Shown piece after piece: positions 1-8,845 of a stretch of DNA of 64,000 nt. The translations under genes and the position numbers were made by a program. Under the pieces are notes generated by a model. It did no database searches. It was not told the DNA's origin and was given only the letters and a program-made list of their open reading frames with translations. Positions within the stretch are counted from its first letter, which is position 1, and each line of letters begins with the position of its first letter. The stretch is from Chloroflexota bacterium (GTDB taxonomy: Bacteria; Chloroflexota; Anaerolineae; Anaerolineales; UBA4823), in the NCBI GenBank assembly GCA_029265355.1, contig JAJUJL010000022.1:1-64000 (forward strand), in the 5' to 3' direction.

Positions 1-1
1 G

Positions 2-253
2 GACCCGTTTTCCGTAGGGGCGACCCAGGCGAGAGGTGATCGCCATCCGGCTGGCGATTCAACACGGCTATGGCGCCGGATGGCAGGTAAGGTGCGGGTC
101 GCCCATGCCCTGCGGTGGGGTGCGGGCGACCCGTTTTCCGTAGGGGCGACCCAGGCGAGAGGTGATCGCCATCCGGCTGGCGATTCAACACGGCTATTGC
201 GCCGGATGGCAGGTGAGGTGCGGGTCGCCCATGCCCTGCGGTGGGGTGCGGGC
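2..253. repeat. 126-bp tandem duplication
   Basis: Two back-to-back 126-bp copies (2-127 and 128-253) differ at only about two positions, and a third copy starts at 254 but diverges after a few bases. Each copy carries the CGTAGGGGCGACCC motif near its left end and a GCGGGTCGCCC motif further in. The near identity implies a recent duplication. No convincing gene lies in it; the open frames crossing it are only the by-product of the repeat. Confidence 0.9.
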
Positions 254-340
254 GACCCGTTCCTCGCCAGCCGTGGCAGCGGTGGGAGAGGAGGCCCTGC
301 CAGCCGTATCGGGATGGGTCTCGCGTGGGTCGCCCCTACG
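13..340. repeat. Inverted-repeat-bounded intergenic element (MITE-like)
   Basis: The left end CGTAGGGGCGACCC (13-26) is the exact reverse complement of the right end GGGTCGCCCCTACG (327-340). The tandem 126-bp duplication lies inside, so the left-end motif also occurs at 139-152. Elements with the same outer CGTAGGGG/CCCCTACG signature but different interiors occur at 55353-55521 and, more loosely, 19856-20073. No transposase is present. A non-autonomous or hairpin-type intergenic repeat family is the best description; the mechanism of spread is unknown. Confidence 0.6.
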
Positions 341-509
341 AGATTATTGGACGGGGTTCCGGTAGGGGGTAATTTTGGTGTGGCGAACCACGCACGGGTG
401 CGGGCGGCTATGCCTGGTAAACATTCGGGCGGCTATGACTGGTAAAGTCTAGCACGCTCAATGACATGGGGACAACTAATCGGGCGGATCCCAACTTGGG
501 GAATAATGC
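341..509. other. Non-coding, array-distal flank with degenerate repeat
   Basis: No gene is visible. Positions 464-475 (catggggacaac) match the inner end of the CRISPR repeat, and the 34 nt from there to the first intact repeat is about one spacer length. This looks like a decayed terminal repeat, as expected at the old end of an array, and agrees with the leader being at the other (cas2) side. Confidence 0.5.
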
Positions 510-2731
510 GGTTCACCCCCACGTGCGTGGGGACAACCCTGGCGAGCCAACTCCCACCGGCGGCGGGCCAGGTTCACCCCCACGTGCGTGGGGACAACGC
601 TCACCCGTCAGCCCCAGGATGTCGAAGCGCAGGTTCACCCCCACGTGCGTGGGGACAACCCGCTGGCTTGCGGGCGCTGCTCCGCGTTGTCCGGTTCACC
701 CCCACGTGCGTGGGGACAACATTGACAACGGCGCTGTTCATGTCGTTATACACGGTTCACCCCCACGTGCGTGGGGACAACCACGATCACGACGACAACG
801 AAGAGTACGGCATAGGTTCACCCCCACGTGCGTGGGGACAACTCACTTCGGGACGGGGTCAAGCGTAAACTGCAAGGTTCACCCCCACGTGCGTGGGGAC
901 AACAAATAAACTGCGCTTGTCTCTCCCCACTGCCTCGGTTCACCCCCACGTGCGTGGGGACAACTTTTTGCAGGCGGCTACGGGCACATCGGCTGCCGGT
1001 TCACCCCCACGTGCGTGGGGACAACCCCTGTAGCCCGCCAAGCATTCAGGGAAGGGTAGGTTCACCCCCACGTGCGTGGGGACAACATGGCGACGACAAT
1101 CGAGGTGGACATTCACCCAGGTTCACCCCCACGTGCGTGGGGACAACAGACATTCTTGGAGATAAGGCCAAATTCTATTAGGTTCACCCCCACGTGCGTG
1201 GGGACAACTGCGGGCCTTGTCTCGCTCATGTTCCCTCTTTAGGTTCACCCCCACGTGCGTGGGGACAACCCTGTTTTGCTCGATGAGGCCGGCGACCCGT
1301 ACGGTTCACCCCCACGTGCGTGGGGACAACTAGATCATTACTCATTGAATAATTATATTCCTAGGTTCACCCCCACGTGCGTGGGGACAACAATAAAAAA
1401 TGGGAGGATGGTACAGTACAGGCAGGTTCACCCCCACGTGCGTGGGGACAACGGAGATTACCATGAATACAACTGAATTGCTGAGGTTCACCCCCACGTG
1501 CGTGGGGACAACAGAGATTATGAGGTCGTGTCTGTTACCATCCCAGGTTCACCCCCACGTGCGTGGGGACAACGAGGCGAGAATAAGTGAATGATATCTT
1601 TCCAGCGGTTCACCCCCACGTGCGTGGGGACAACCCCCCGCCATATACTTTATATGCCATCCAATTAGGTTCACCCCCACGTGCGTGGGGACAACTCGCC
1701 ACTAAATGACGGCATAACCACCGTGCAGGTTCACCCCCACGTGCGTGGGGACAACGATTGAGAGCCGCCATGCACTTGTGCGGTGCTCGGTTCACCCCCA
1801 CGTGCGTGGGGACAACATCGTTGAATTTCTTAAGAATTTTTACCCTGACGGTTCACCCCCACGTGCGTGGGGACAACTGTGGCATCAATGTGCCCACATA
1901 TGCCCCACTCGGTTCACCCCCACGTGCGTGGGGACAACCCCCTGGGTTTGGATAATCCGGGGGGAATTGGCGGTTCACCCCCACGTGCGTGGGGACAACT
2001 CTTCGAGCCTGTCAGCCCAGATAGATTTAGTAGGTTCACCCCCACGTGCGTGGGGACAACTGAAACTACTGACCTGGTCGCGCCGCAGGTGTAGGTTCAC
2101 CCCCACGTGCGTGGGGACAACAAATGATAATAATGTAACCGATAATCTCAAAAAGGTTCACCCCCACGTGCGTGGGGACAACTTCCCTTGATCGTCTATC
2201 GTTGGAGGGTGAAAAGGTTCACCCCCACGTGCGTGGGGACAACACCTCTATCGCTGGTGTCGGCACGATCTCCACCGGTTCACCCCCACGTGCGTGGGGA
2301 CAACGCCAGATGGGCGCTTGCCTGCGCCGGTTAGCGCGGTTCACCCCCACGTGCGTGGGGACAACGGGATGCCCGCGGTGTACTGGGGTAGTGGGCAAGG
2401 TTCACCCCCACGTGCGTGGGGACAACGATGGTATTCGCTCCCATACGGATGCCATCCCCGGTTCACCCCCACGTGCGTGGGGACAACGGATATAATCCTG
2501 GCATGATCAAGATAACCTACGGTTCACCCCCACGTGCGTGGGGACAACGCCTAAGATAATACCCTAAACCGTCCAATGTCAGGTTCACCCCCACGTGCGT
2601 GGGGACAACTTACAATTGTAAATAATTGGGAGTTATGGGGCAGGTTCACCCCCACGTGCGTGGGGACAACGGCAAAAGACTGCCCGCTTCTCGCCTCAAC
2701 GCCGGTTCACCCCCACGTGCGTGGGGACAAC
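510..2731 (-). CRISPR. Type I-E CRISPR array, 37 repeats / 36 spacers
   Basis: A 28-bp repeat starting GGTTCACCCC and ending GGGGACAAC on the plus strand recurs at a 61-bp period from 510 to 2704. I count 37 copies, which look identical by eye, and 36 spacers: 34 of 33 nt and two of 32 nt (ending at 1484 and 1727). Read on the minus strand, the repeat begins GTTGTCCCCACG and ends GGGGGTGAACC, with a CCCCACG/CGTGGGG stem. This is the usual I-E orientation, so pre-crRNA should be transcribed leftwards from the cas2 side and cut by Cas6e 3' of the stem. The degenerate repeat near 464-475 marks the trailer end. Confidence 0.98.
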
Positions 2732-2766
2732 ACTATATTTTGGCTTCACTCCCAATAATCAGCTCG
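2732..2766 (-). promoter_or_regulatory. Short gap where the CRISPR leader should be
   Basis: Only 35 AT-rich bases separate the first (newest) repeat from the cas2 stop codon. A I-E leader is normally longer, so the leader, its promoter and any IHF-like bending site must overlap the 3' end of cas2 or lie further upstream within the cas operon. I see no clear -35/-10 pair in these bases. Confidence 0.4.
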
Positions 2767-3114
2767 TTATCCCATATCTGGGGGATGGTTCACTGATCTG
2801 AGTCTCTTGTTCGCCCTGTTCCTGGCCTCCTCCGTCAATTCGGGTATGCGAATGAGCTGTAAACCCTCCAGTTCTACAATCTCGCGCTGGGTGTCGCCTC
2901 GAATTCGCATTGCAAAATGTTGCTCAGTATTGGTGGTATAGATTTGCACCACACCACCCGTGGCGCCTGCTGCTTTACAACACTTTTCCCATAACCGGTC
3001 GCGCACCATGGCATTGACATGCCCCACGTATACCCCCGTGTGCGGCTCGATCAACCAGCGCGTCAATTCGCCGCGCAACGCCGGCGTCATGTGCTCTAAG
3101 ATCATTACAATCAT
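2767..3114 (-). CDS. cas2: CRISPR-associated endonuclease Cas2, type I-E
   Basis: Cas2 forms the central dimer of the Cas1-Cas2 integrase that inserts new spacers. The 115-residue protein opens MIVMILEHMTPALRGEL and keeps the I-E core (WLIEPHTGVYVGHVN, then a YTTNTEQ segment), closely matching the layout of E. coli Cas2. The ATG start at 3114 overlaps the cas1 stop as ATGA, so translation is probably coupled. It is longer than the roughly 95-100 residues usual for I-E Cas2: about 20 extra basic residues (ending NHPPDMG) reach almost to the array. The CRISPR leader probably overlaps this tail. Confidence 0.95.
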   Translation of the reverse strand: MIVMILEHMTPALRGELTRWLIEPHTGVYVGHVNAMVRDRLWEKCCKAAGATGGVVQIYTTNTEQHFAMRIRGDTQREIVELEGLQLIRIPELTEEARNRANKRLRSVNHPPDMG

Positions 3115-4016
3115 AGCTCTTCCTCCTCCGAATCCCACAGCGGCGCCGGCAGGGAGGGCTCACTGTCAGGGTCGCCTTCCGGCGGAATCCGTGTGCTATC
3201 AATCTCCAGTATGGCGTCGATATCTGGCAAAATCCGCTCAAGTAGCTTCGTCTCTTTGAACCGTTGACGACAGGCCAGGCGCACACGTGAATCGATCTGA
3301 GCATCGGACTCGGCCACAGTTCGAAAAGCAAGCGGAATCGTGATCTCAGCTTTGTAAAGATCGGCGACATCATAAACAAAAGACGTTTGCCGTCCGGTGT
3401 GGATAAATCCCAGCGCAGGCGAATAGCCGCCGGATACGATCGCTGCATGGCAGATGCCATTCAATAAAGCATTCGCCGCCGAAAGGGCGCGGTTTACCGG
3501 ATCAGCATTGCCCCAGTTGCCGCGATCATAGCGTCGCCCATGCCAGGGAACCTGATATTCCTGGCTGGCCTGGAAATACGCGCTGCGTACCCGCGCCCCT
3601 TCCATGCCGCGAATCTGCTCCAGGCTCAAATCTTGCGGCAGAGGCTCAGGAAATCGTTTCTGGTACATGCGCCGGATGACTCCCAGGCGCAGTCTGGCGT
3701 CAGCGCTGAGTTCTGCCTGGCGCAACAGGTGATAGGCCTTACGCGTCTCTCCGCCGCCATGCGCGTACAGGCGCGTAGCTTCCTCGCCCGTCCACAGCAG
3801 GGTTACACCGCTCTCGCCCAATACTTTCACCGCGGCATGGGTAATACTGGTGCCAGGGCCTAACATGAGCACACACAGCGCAGCAATTGGCAAATGGATG
3901 CGGCCGTCTTTCGTGATGAATTCCACCGCTGAATCTTTACGCTCAACGATGGCATGCTCAATGTAGGCATAGCTCAGGCTATCGCGCAGCTTGGGTAATT
4001 CATGCAAGTCTTGCAT
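3111..4016 (-). CDS. cas1: CRISPR-associated integrase Cas1, type I-E
   Basis: Cas1 is the catalytic subunit of spacer integration. The 301-residue protein carries the metal-binding triad of the family: Glu in MEGARVR (about residue 139), His in GFIHTG (about 206) and Asp in VYDVADLYK (about 219). An ATG at 4016 is preceded by GGAGGAG at 8-nt spacing and is preferred to the GTG at 4025, which abuts the Shine-Dalgarno. The C-terminus is an acidic tail (WDSEEEEL) that overlaps the cas2 start. A 241-bp gap with inverted repeats separates it from cas6e, unlike the tight spacing elsewhere in the operon. Confidence 0.97.
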   Translation of the reverse strand: MQDLHELPKLRDSLSYAYIEHAIVERKDSAVEFITKDGRIHLPIAALCVLMLGPGTSITHAAVKVLGESGVTLLWTGEEATRLYAHGGGETRKAYHLLRQAELSADARLRLGVIRRMYQKRFPEPLPQDLSLEQIRGMEGARVRSAYFQASQEYQVPWHGRRYDRGNWGNADPVNRALSAANALLNGICHAAIVSGGYSPALGFIHTGRQTSFVYDVADLYKAEITIPLAFRTVAESDAQIDSRVRLACRQRFKETKLLERILPDIDAILEIDSTRIPPEGDPDSEPSLPAPLWDSEEEEL

Positions 4017-4257
4017 CGAACCCACTCCTCCAAGTTTGAACTAAGTAAACCGCCGAAAGTGTTTAGAGTAAATCCGCCATTGCGTCGGCGGTTTACTCCA
4101 GGGTTTCGCCGGTGCTCGTTCACATTTTTGTAAAAACACTTCCGGCGAAACACCTATTCGGTTGTTAAGGTGCGGATGGAGACCAGGCCGAACTGCAGGC
4201 GCTTGCCGCGTCTCCGGCGGCAATCGCCTGTCAGCCAGCCTGCAGCTTGAGGTTTAG
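4017..4257. repeat. Paired inverted repeats between cas6e and cas1
   Basis: This 241-bp gap has no gene but two perfect hairpins. AGTAAACCGCCGA at 4044-4056 pairs with TCGGCGGTTTACT at 4085-4097, and GTTTCGCCGG at 4103-4112 pairs with CCGGCGAAAC at 4142-4151. The two units are related, since CGCCGAAAGTGTTT near 4051 recurs inverted as AAACACTTCCGGCG near 4134. No run of T follows either stem on the minus strand, so they are not typical terminators; an inserted palindromic element or an mRNA-processing signal is possible. Confidence 0.6.
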
Positions 4258-4929
4258 CTACCCGCGTAGCGGCGCCAGTGAGAGCAGGCCGAACCCAAAG
4301 CTCTTGGCGCTGCCGATCCCCGCTTCTACTGCGTTTTTCAAGCGGTCGGCATCTCGAACTAACAAAACACCGTCGAACTGGACCGCTAAAAAGCTCATGT
4401 ATTGCCCACCAGCCGGGCGAGAAAACAGCCCGCCGCGCAGCTTGCTTTTACCCGAGATACGGGCGGCAAGCAGATCCGCGCCGGCGGCGTCGAGCTTGCG
4501 CGTCAACCAGGCAAGTTGCTGCTCCTCTTGCAACAACCCGACACGCCGCTTATTTTCTTTAAGCCGGCGAGTGGGATTGGAGCGCAAACGAAACGCCAAC
4601 CTTTGACCGGCTCGAACCTGCAGGTTGACCACTTTGACGGCAGGATTATCAACTACCGGAGACAGGCGATGCGGGCTGAGCAAATAGTCTTTCCCCGGCA
4701 CGCGCAAGAAGGACCAATCGGGCATCAAAGCAGATTGTACCAACAAGACGATCGCTCCCGACTGGGATGATACTTCCAGGCGAAACAACACTCCCGAAGG
4801 TGTGTTGTCATGGAAGGCGTCTTCTGGAAAGGCGCGGCAGATGGTGCGGTGCATCTCATAAACATCCGCCAGCTCGCGCTGCACCTGGCGCGAGCGCGGG
4901 TTGAGGATCAGACGGGATAGATGCATCAT
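4258..4929 (-). CDS. cas6e: CRISPR pre-crRNA endoribonuclease Cas6e
   Basis: Cas6e (CasE/Cse3) cuts pre-crRNA at the repeat stem base and stays bound to the crRNA 3' hairpin within Cascade. The 223-residue protein has the double ferredoxin-like layout of the family: an early His at residue 27 (YEMHRTICRAFP) in the position of the catalytic His, and a C-terminal glycine-rich loop GIGSAKSFGFGLLSLAPL. The ATG at 4929 overlaps the cas5e stop (ATGA). Gene order cas3-cse1-cse2-cas7-cas5-cas6-cas1-cas2 is the canonical I-E arrangement. Confidence 0.95.
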   Translation of the reverse strand: MMHLSRLILNPRSRQVQRELADVYEMHRTICRAFPEDAFHDNTPSGVLFRLEVSSQSGAIVLLVQSALMPDWSFLRVPGKDYLLSPHRLSPVVDNPAVKVVNLQVRAGQRLAFRLRSNPTRRLKENKRRVGLLQEEQQLAWLTRKLDAAGADLLAARISGKSKLRGGLFSRPAGGQYMSFLAVQFDGVLLVRDADRLKNAVEAGIGSAKSFGFGLLSLAPLRG

Positions 4930-5609
4930 CGAGCCTCCGTGGGTGAAAGCTGTTCGAGAGCGGCACGCGGCGGGTCAAAGAAGGTGGTGTGCACCCGGCG
5001 AGGGGCAAACTGGCGTTTGCCGATTTCGAAGGATAGGGGTTGGTCAGGGCGAATTGCTTCTCCGTGTGGATCTTCGATCACCGCCCGCAGCCGCTTAGGG
5101 GCGTCGCCGCTCGACAAGCGCGGCGCGTCACGCAGTGCGTCGCACAGGGAGATGCCCGGTTTCAGCCCATCTTCCAGCCATACCGGTTTGGCAGGCACGA
5201 ACGCCTTGCGCCCGAGATAGAGAGGCCAAACCGGTCGTTGCAGCGCCTGATGCAATCGCTCTAATAAGGCAAGATCATCGCTTTCCAGTCCAACCAGGAA
5301 AGCCGCATCTGCCAGGTAGTAGCGGCTCGAAATCTCAGTCGCCTTTGGCTTGCTTCCTTCACCCGTATACACGTCATGGGCGGTTTGGAAATCGCGGCTC
5401 AAGCGGCCCTCGTTGTCGACACGAACACCCATGCGCAATGCGACCAGATCGTCCAGCGGATGCTGGCGCGGGCGGCCCAGCGCGGCGCAGAGCAATCCCA
5501 CCACGCCACTTTTGGACGGTTCCAGGCCGGTATCGCGTACTCCAAAATGGCTCTGCACGCCCCAGGACTGCATCGGTCCGACCAGGCGAAGAAGGAGGGT
5601 GTTCATCAT
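4926..5609 (-). CDS. cas5e: Cascade subunit Cas5e
   Basis: Cas5e (CasD) caps the 5' handle of the crRNA in Cascade. The 227-residue protein opens with the family signature LRLVGPMQSWGVQSHF followed by the PSKSGVVGLLCAALG stretch, and its length is normal. Two consecutive ATG codons (5609 and 5606) are equally possible starts. It begins one base after cas7e ends and overlaps cas6e by four bases, so it is part of a tightly coupled operon. Confidence 0.95.
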   Translation of the reverse strand: MMNTLLLRLVGPMQSWGVQSHFGVRDTGLEPSKSGVVGLLCAALGRPRQHPLDDLVALRMGVRVDNEGRLSRDFQTAHDVYTGEGSKPKATEISSRYYLADAAFLVGLESDDLALLERLHQALQRPVWPLYLGRKAFVPAKPVWLEDGLKPGISLCDALRDAPRLSSGDAPKRLRAVIEDPHGEAIRPDQPLSFEIGKRQFAPRRVHTTFFDPPRAALEQLSPTEAR

Positions 5610-5610
5610 C

Positions 5611-6723
5611 TCACTCCTGTGGCAGCCTGGCCAGCAGCGCTGTCACCCAGGCCTCCAGGCGCGGCTGGATCGCAGACTTGAGGTTCGTCAAAGGTGCTTC
5701 TTCATCGAGCACCAGAGCCGCAGGAAAAGCGCCTTCCCCTCCATAGGTTTTCACCAGGCGCCCCCAATAGGCATCCAGGGCAGCGATGGAGGCCGACACC
5801 AGCCCCCCCTCACGCTCTGGCCGCACCGGTTTCTCGAAGGCGTTGGCCAACGACCAGGCGTGCCCATCGGTGCGCGCTACGCCTAACACCATGTCGGGTG
5901 GGTTCTGGGCGGCAAAACTATTCTGCTTGCCCGTGGGCACGGCCAGAACAGCGGCGCGCAGAAAGCCTTCCACCGCCCGTCTCGCCAGGGCAGCGTCCCC
6001 GCCCAGGTTTTGCACCAATTGCTCCCATTCGATGCGCGCATAGCGGTAGAAACAGGCGCTATTGAAGGGGATTACCCCCATCATTGCGGCGCCAGTCTCC
6101 TCATCGCTTAAGAGATCATCCACTGCAGTGTAAAAATCCATCTCCATGTTGACGCGATGGGTGGATATGGCGTGAGCTACCTGACAGGCGGCGTCGATGT
6201 TGAGCTCGGGGTTCTCAGCCAACATGCGTCCGAACAAGGCAATGTCTGGCGCGCTGGTGCGGTTGCGCAGCGCTCTGAACATTTCTTTGGTCAGCCGGTC
6301 AATTGCTGGACTCTTTCCATCTTTCAGGTCTGCCAGAATCTCTTCCCAGTTAGTCAGCAATTGTTGCACGGCAGCTCGCGTCTCGCTGGCGCTCAGGTAG
6401 AGCAGAACGCTGGAATCGTTCTTATCCAGCTTGGCGTACCGAGCGGCGAATGCATTGGCCACCATCTGCGCCTGGTCTTCTGCCTTCCCGGCTTTCACCA
6501 GCGAATCGACCAACAGACGCGTCAGATGCTTGGTGCGCACGGCCAGTTCAACCCGGGTAGCCTGCTGGAAAGCTGGATGTAGGCGAATGGAACGCTTGAT
6601 GCACTGCGAAGAGATGCGCGCCCGGCGAACACCGCCAAATTCGGTGTCTTTGGGGTTGCCGGTATCATCGCGGTTCAGGTTGGAAGGGGCAAAGCTCTGC
6701 AGGATATGGATTTCGAGATACAT
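5611..6723 (-). CDS. cas7e: Cascade backbone subunit Cas7e
   Basis: Cas7e (CasC/Cse4) is the six-copy backbone that coats the crRNA spacer. The 370-residue protein begins YLEIHILQSFAPSNLNRDD and carries GGVRRARISSQCIKRSIR, the typical N-terminal RNA-contacting block of I-E Cas7. Length is as expected. A GGAG-type ribosome-binding site precedes the ATG, and 42 bp separates it from cse2. It should be the most abundant subunit of the complex. Confidence 0.96.
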   Translation of the reverse strand: MYLEIHILQSFAPSNLNRDDTGNPKDTEFGGVRRARISSQCIKRSIRLHPAFQQATRVELAVRTKHLTRLLVDSLVKAGKAEDQAQMVANAFAARYAKLDKNDSSVLLYLSASETRAAVQQLLTNWEEILADLKDGKSPAIDRLTKEMFRALRNRTSAPDIALFGRMLAENPELNIDAACQVAHAISTHRVNMEMDFYTAVDDLLSDEETGAAMMGVIPFNSACFYRYARIEWEQLVQNLGGDAALARRAVEGFLRAAVLAVPTGKQNSFAAQNPPDMVLGVARTDGHAWSLANAFEKPVRPEREGGLVSASIAALDAYWGRLVKTYGGEGAFPAALVLDEEAPLTNLKSAIQPRLEAWVTALLARLPQE

Positions 6724-6765
6724 GGTAAGCTCCTTTCAATCAATACAGCTAGAGTGAGAACGGAT

Positions 6766-7287
6766 CTATTCGTTCGTGGTTGTCTCAGATGGGGCGCGGC
6801 TGCCCCAAAAACTGCGCGCCCAATTGCGCTGGACCATAGCGCGCCGCTCAGCGTGCTCCCAGGCTTGCACGTCGAATAACAGTTGCTCCCAGTTGACCGG
6901 CACCTCTTTAGATTTTAAAAAACTGATCGCCTGTCGTAAATACGCTGGCAGGTCATCTGGATGCGCCGCCAGAAGGGCAGTGAAGCGCCGCTCCAGCGCA
7001 TCATCATCGCCTGCATTCTTGCGAGCCTGCGCCAGGTGTGCGCCCAGGTTGCCTACGGTGATGGACTTGGGATGAAGCGCAAACAGAGCAGCTACCAGGT
7101 AGTAAGCGTTTTCCTGGGCACGGGTGGCATTGGCCGGCAGGAAGGGCACCACGTAGCGAAACATCTCAGGCGCGGTTCCGGGCGGCTGGCCCAGGCCGCG
7201 GCGCAGGGCTGCCAGGGCCCCGCGTTCCTGGCTCTCAGCCAGTGAGCATAAATATGAGATAAAGGGATGGGGTGTAGCTTGATTCAT
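6766..7287 (-). CDS. cse2: Cascade small subunit Cse2
   Basis: Cse2 (CasB/Cas11e) dimerises along the Cascade belly and stabilises the R-loop. The 173-residue helical protein contains the family pattern LARRGLGQPPG-like (LRRGLGQPPGTAPEMFRYVVPF) and the later RFTALLAAHPDDLPAYLRQAI region with a final WEQLLFDVQAW segment. Its start overlaps the cse1 stop as ATGA. Divergent family, but position and motifs make the call safe. Confidence 0.93.
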   Translation of the reverse strand: MNQATPHPFISYLCSLAESQERGALAALRRGLGQPPGTAPEMFRYVVPFLPANATRAQENAYYLVAALFALHPKSITVGNLGAHLAQARKNAGDDDALERRFTALLAAHPDDLPAYLRQAISFLKSKEVPVNWEQLLFDVQAWEHAERRAMVQRNWARSFWGSRAPSETTTNE

Positions 7288-8828
7288 GAATTTTGCTCCT
7301 CTTGATCAGTTTGAGGGATCAACTCGCGCAGTCCACTGCTCAGGATCGTCCGTGCTCTTACCGCTGCTTTGAGCGCCTTGGGTGTCTCTCCCGCAAAAGT
7401 GATGGCCCGCTCCAAAGATTGCCAGGCCGCGCGTTGCAGGGCTTTCTGCCAGCCTTCAAGGGCGGTGGCGGGCTGCCCTGGAATCTCTTCGACAAAACGC
7501 AAAAATTGGGATTCGAGCAAGCTCCAGTATGTGCGTTCGACCGACCAATGCTCAATTAACCTGGCGACATCATTCTTGTCCGCTGAGCGTCCATTCTGCG
7601 CCTCGTGGTTGGGAGCCAGCAGAACCCTGGCCAACGCACTGGCTGCTCCCCACAATTTCGATCTCACCTGGTCGGTCAGATCGAGGGCAGTGGTAAGCTG
7701 CTCAACCAACTCATCGCTGTGTTCGTCTCTGAAATATGCCAGGGGCAACGGTAAGTGCTCCTGGCGATAAAAGAATATTTTGGCTTCCTTGTAGTGCACA
7801 CCGGCGCCCAGCGCCATGCAGCGGTAGACTTGACTGGCATCGAACAGGACGCCAACGTGCGAGGCAAGCTCCTTGATCGCCAGTGGAGGACGGTGATCCG
7901 GGCTTCTCAGGCGAAAGAGAGAGTGGCTGTCGCGCCACAAGGCGCGTTCCTCGCTGAAAGACAGGTGTTTCCAGCCTTTCTCAGCGCGACGATACTGCTT
8001 CATTGGGTCAAGCACCTCGCCCAGGCTCAAGCCGCGATCGATCCAGTAGCTGCGAACAATCACCTGCCCATCTTCCTCCTCCGGAATCAGGCTGAGTTTT
8101 CGGTTCTGCCAGGTGAGGTAATCCAGGTAGCCGATCGGTTGGCTGCGCGCGGGTTTGAAAGGGTCTTCCATCTCCCAGGCAGGACGATCGTCTCCGGTGA
8201 TGGGGATCTGGTCAATCCGGTCATAGCGCAACAGGTTGAGGGCCAAAGTCTGGAAGAGGCTATCCCCTTCGATGAGGAACACGATGCCTCTGGTCAGCGG
8301 AGCAGTGATCAAATGAATACCCAACTGGGGGTGACACAGTCCACCCAGTCCGTAGCACTGGGCAGCCAGCAGCGCGCGCGCTGCCTGGCTGGGTGTCAGG
8401 ATCGCATCCTGGGTGGCTACACCGTGTTCGAACAGCTCATTGGCGGTCGCCATGCCATGGGTGAGCAGCGCGGCCGGCTTGAGAGCCATTCGATCCTGGC
8501 GCACCTGGTAGAAGGGTGTCTGAGGATGAAACAGGTCAAAGCGGTTATGCCATTGCTCCAGGTAGGCGTCGATGACTGACATGTTCCAGCGACCCTGCTT
8601 CCACAACTCGCCCCATTCTTTTTGGCTGCGTGGACCGCGTAGGGCGCTGTGCAGTACTGCCAACAACAGGCGGTGCAGCGTGGCGGTTTCAAGCGGAGAG
8701 GCAGACTGCACGCTGCGCAATTCATGAGCACGCGCCAATGTCTCGCGCACACCGAGCTCGGCGGCGCGACCCTGCATGTCCAATGTTGGTATCCAGGGTC
8801 GCTCCACCAGGTTGAATGATATGTTCAT
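7284..8828 (-). CDS. cse1: Cascade large subunit Cse1 (Cas8e)
   Basis: Cse1 (CasA) recognises the PAM and recruits Cas3. The 514-residue protein begins MNISFNLVERPWIPTL, the classic CasA N-terminus, and contains the FDLFHPQTPFYQV segment conserved before the PAM-reading loop. The ATG at 8828 is preceded by AAGGAGG and is preferred to the TTG at 8849 that sits in the cas3 stop. It lies 17 bp after cas3 and overlaps cse2 by four bases. Confidence 0.95.
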   Translation of the reverse strand: MNISFNLVERPWIPTLDMQGRAAELGVRETLARAHELRSVQSASPLETATLHRLLLAVLHSALRGPRSQKEWGELWKQGRWNMSVIDAYLEQWHNRFDLFHPQTPFYQVRQDRMALKPAALLTHGMATANELFEHGVATQDAILTPSQAARALLAAQCYGLGGLCHPQLGIHLITAPLTRGIVFLIEGDSLFQTLALNLLRYDRIDQIPITGDDRPAWEMEDPFKPARSQPIGYLDYLTWQNRKLSLIPEEEDGQVIVRSYWIDRGLSLGEVLDPMKQYRRAEKGWKHLSFSEERALWRDSHSLFRLRSPDHRPPLAIKELASHVGVLFDASQVYRCMALGAGVHYKEAKIFFYRQEHLPLPLAYFRDEHSDELVEQLTTALDLTDQVRSKLWGAASALARVLLAPNHEAQNGRSADKNDVARLIEHWSVERTYWSLLESQFLRFVEEIPGQPATALEGWQKALQRAAWQSLERAITFAGETPKALKAAVRARTILSSGLRELIPQTDQEEQNS

Positions 8829-8845
8829 GAAACCTCCTTCTTTGA

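Noticed and set aside
461-2758. Many overlapping frames rich in HPHVRGDN and SPPRAWGQ repeats
   Set aside because: They are translations of the CRISPR repeat and spacers.
2767-2795. A repeat-like sequence (GTTATCCC...TGGGGGATG) inside the cas2 tail
   Set aside because: Only partial match to the CRISPR repeat and in coding DNA; could be chance.
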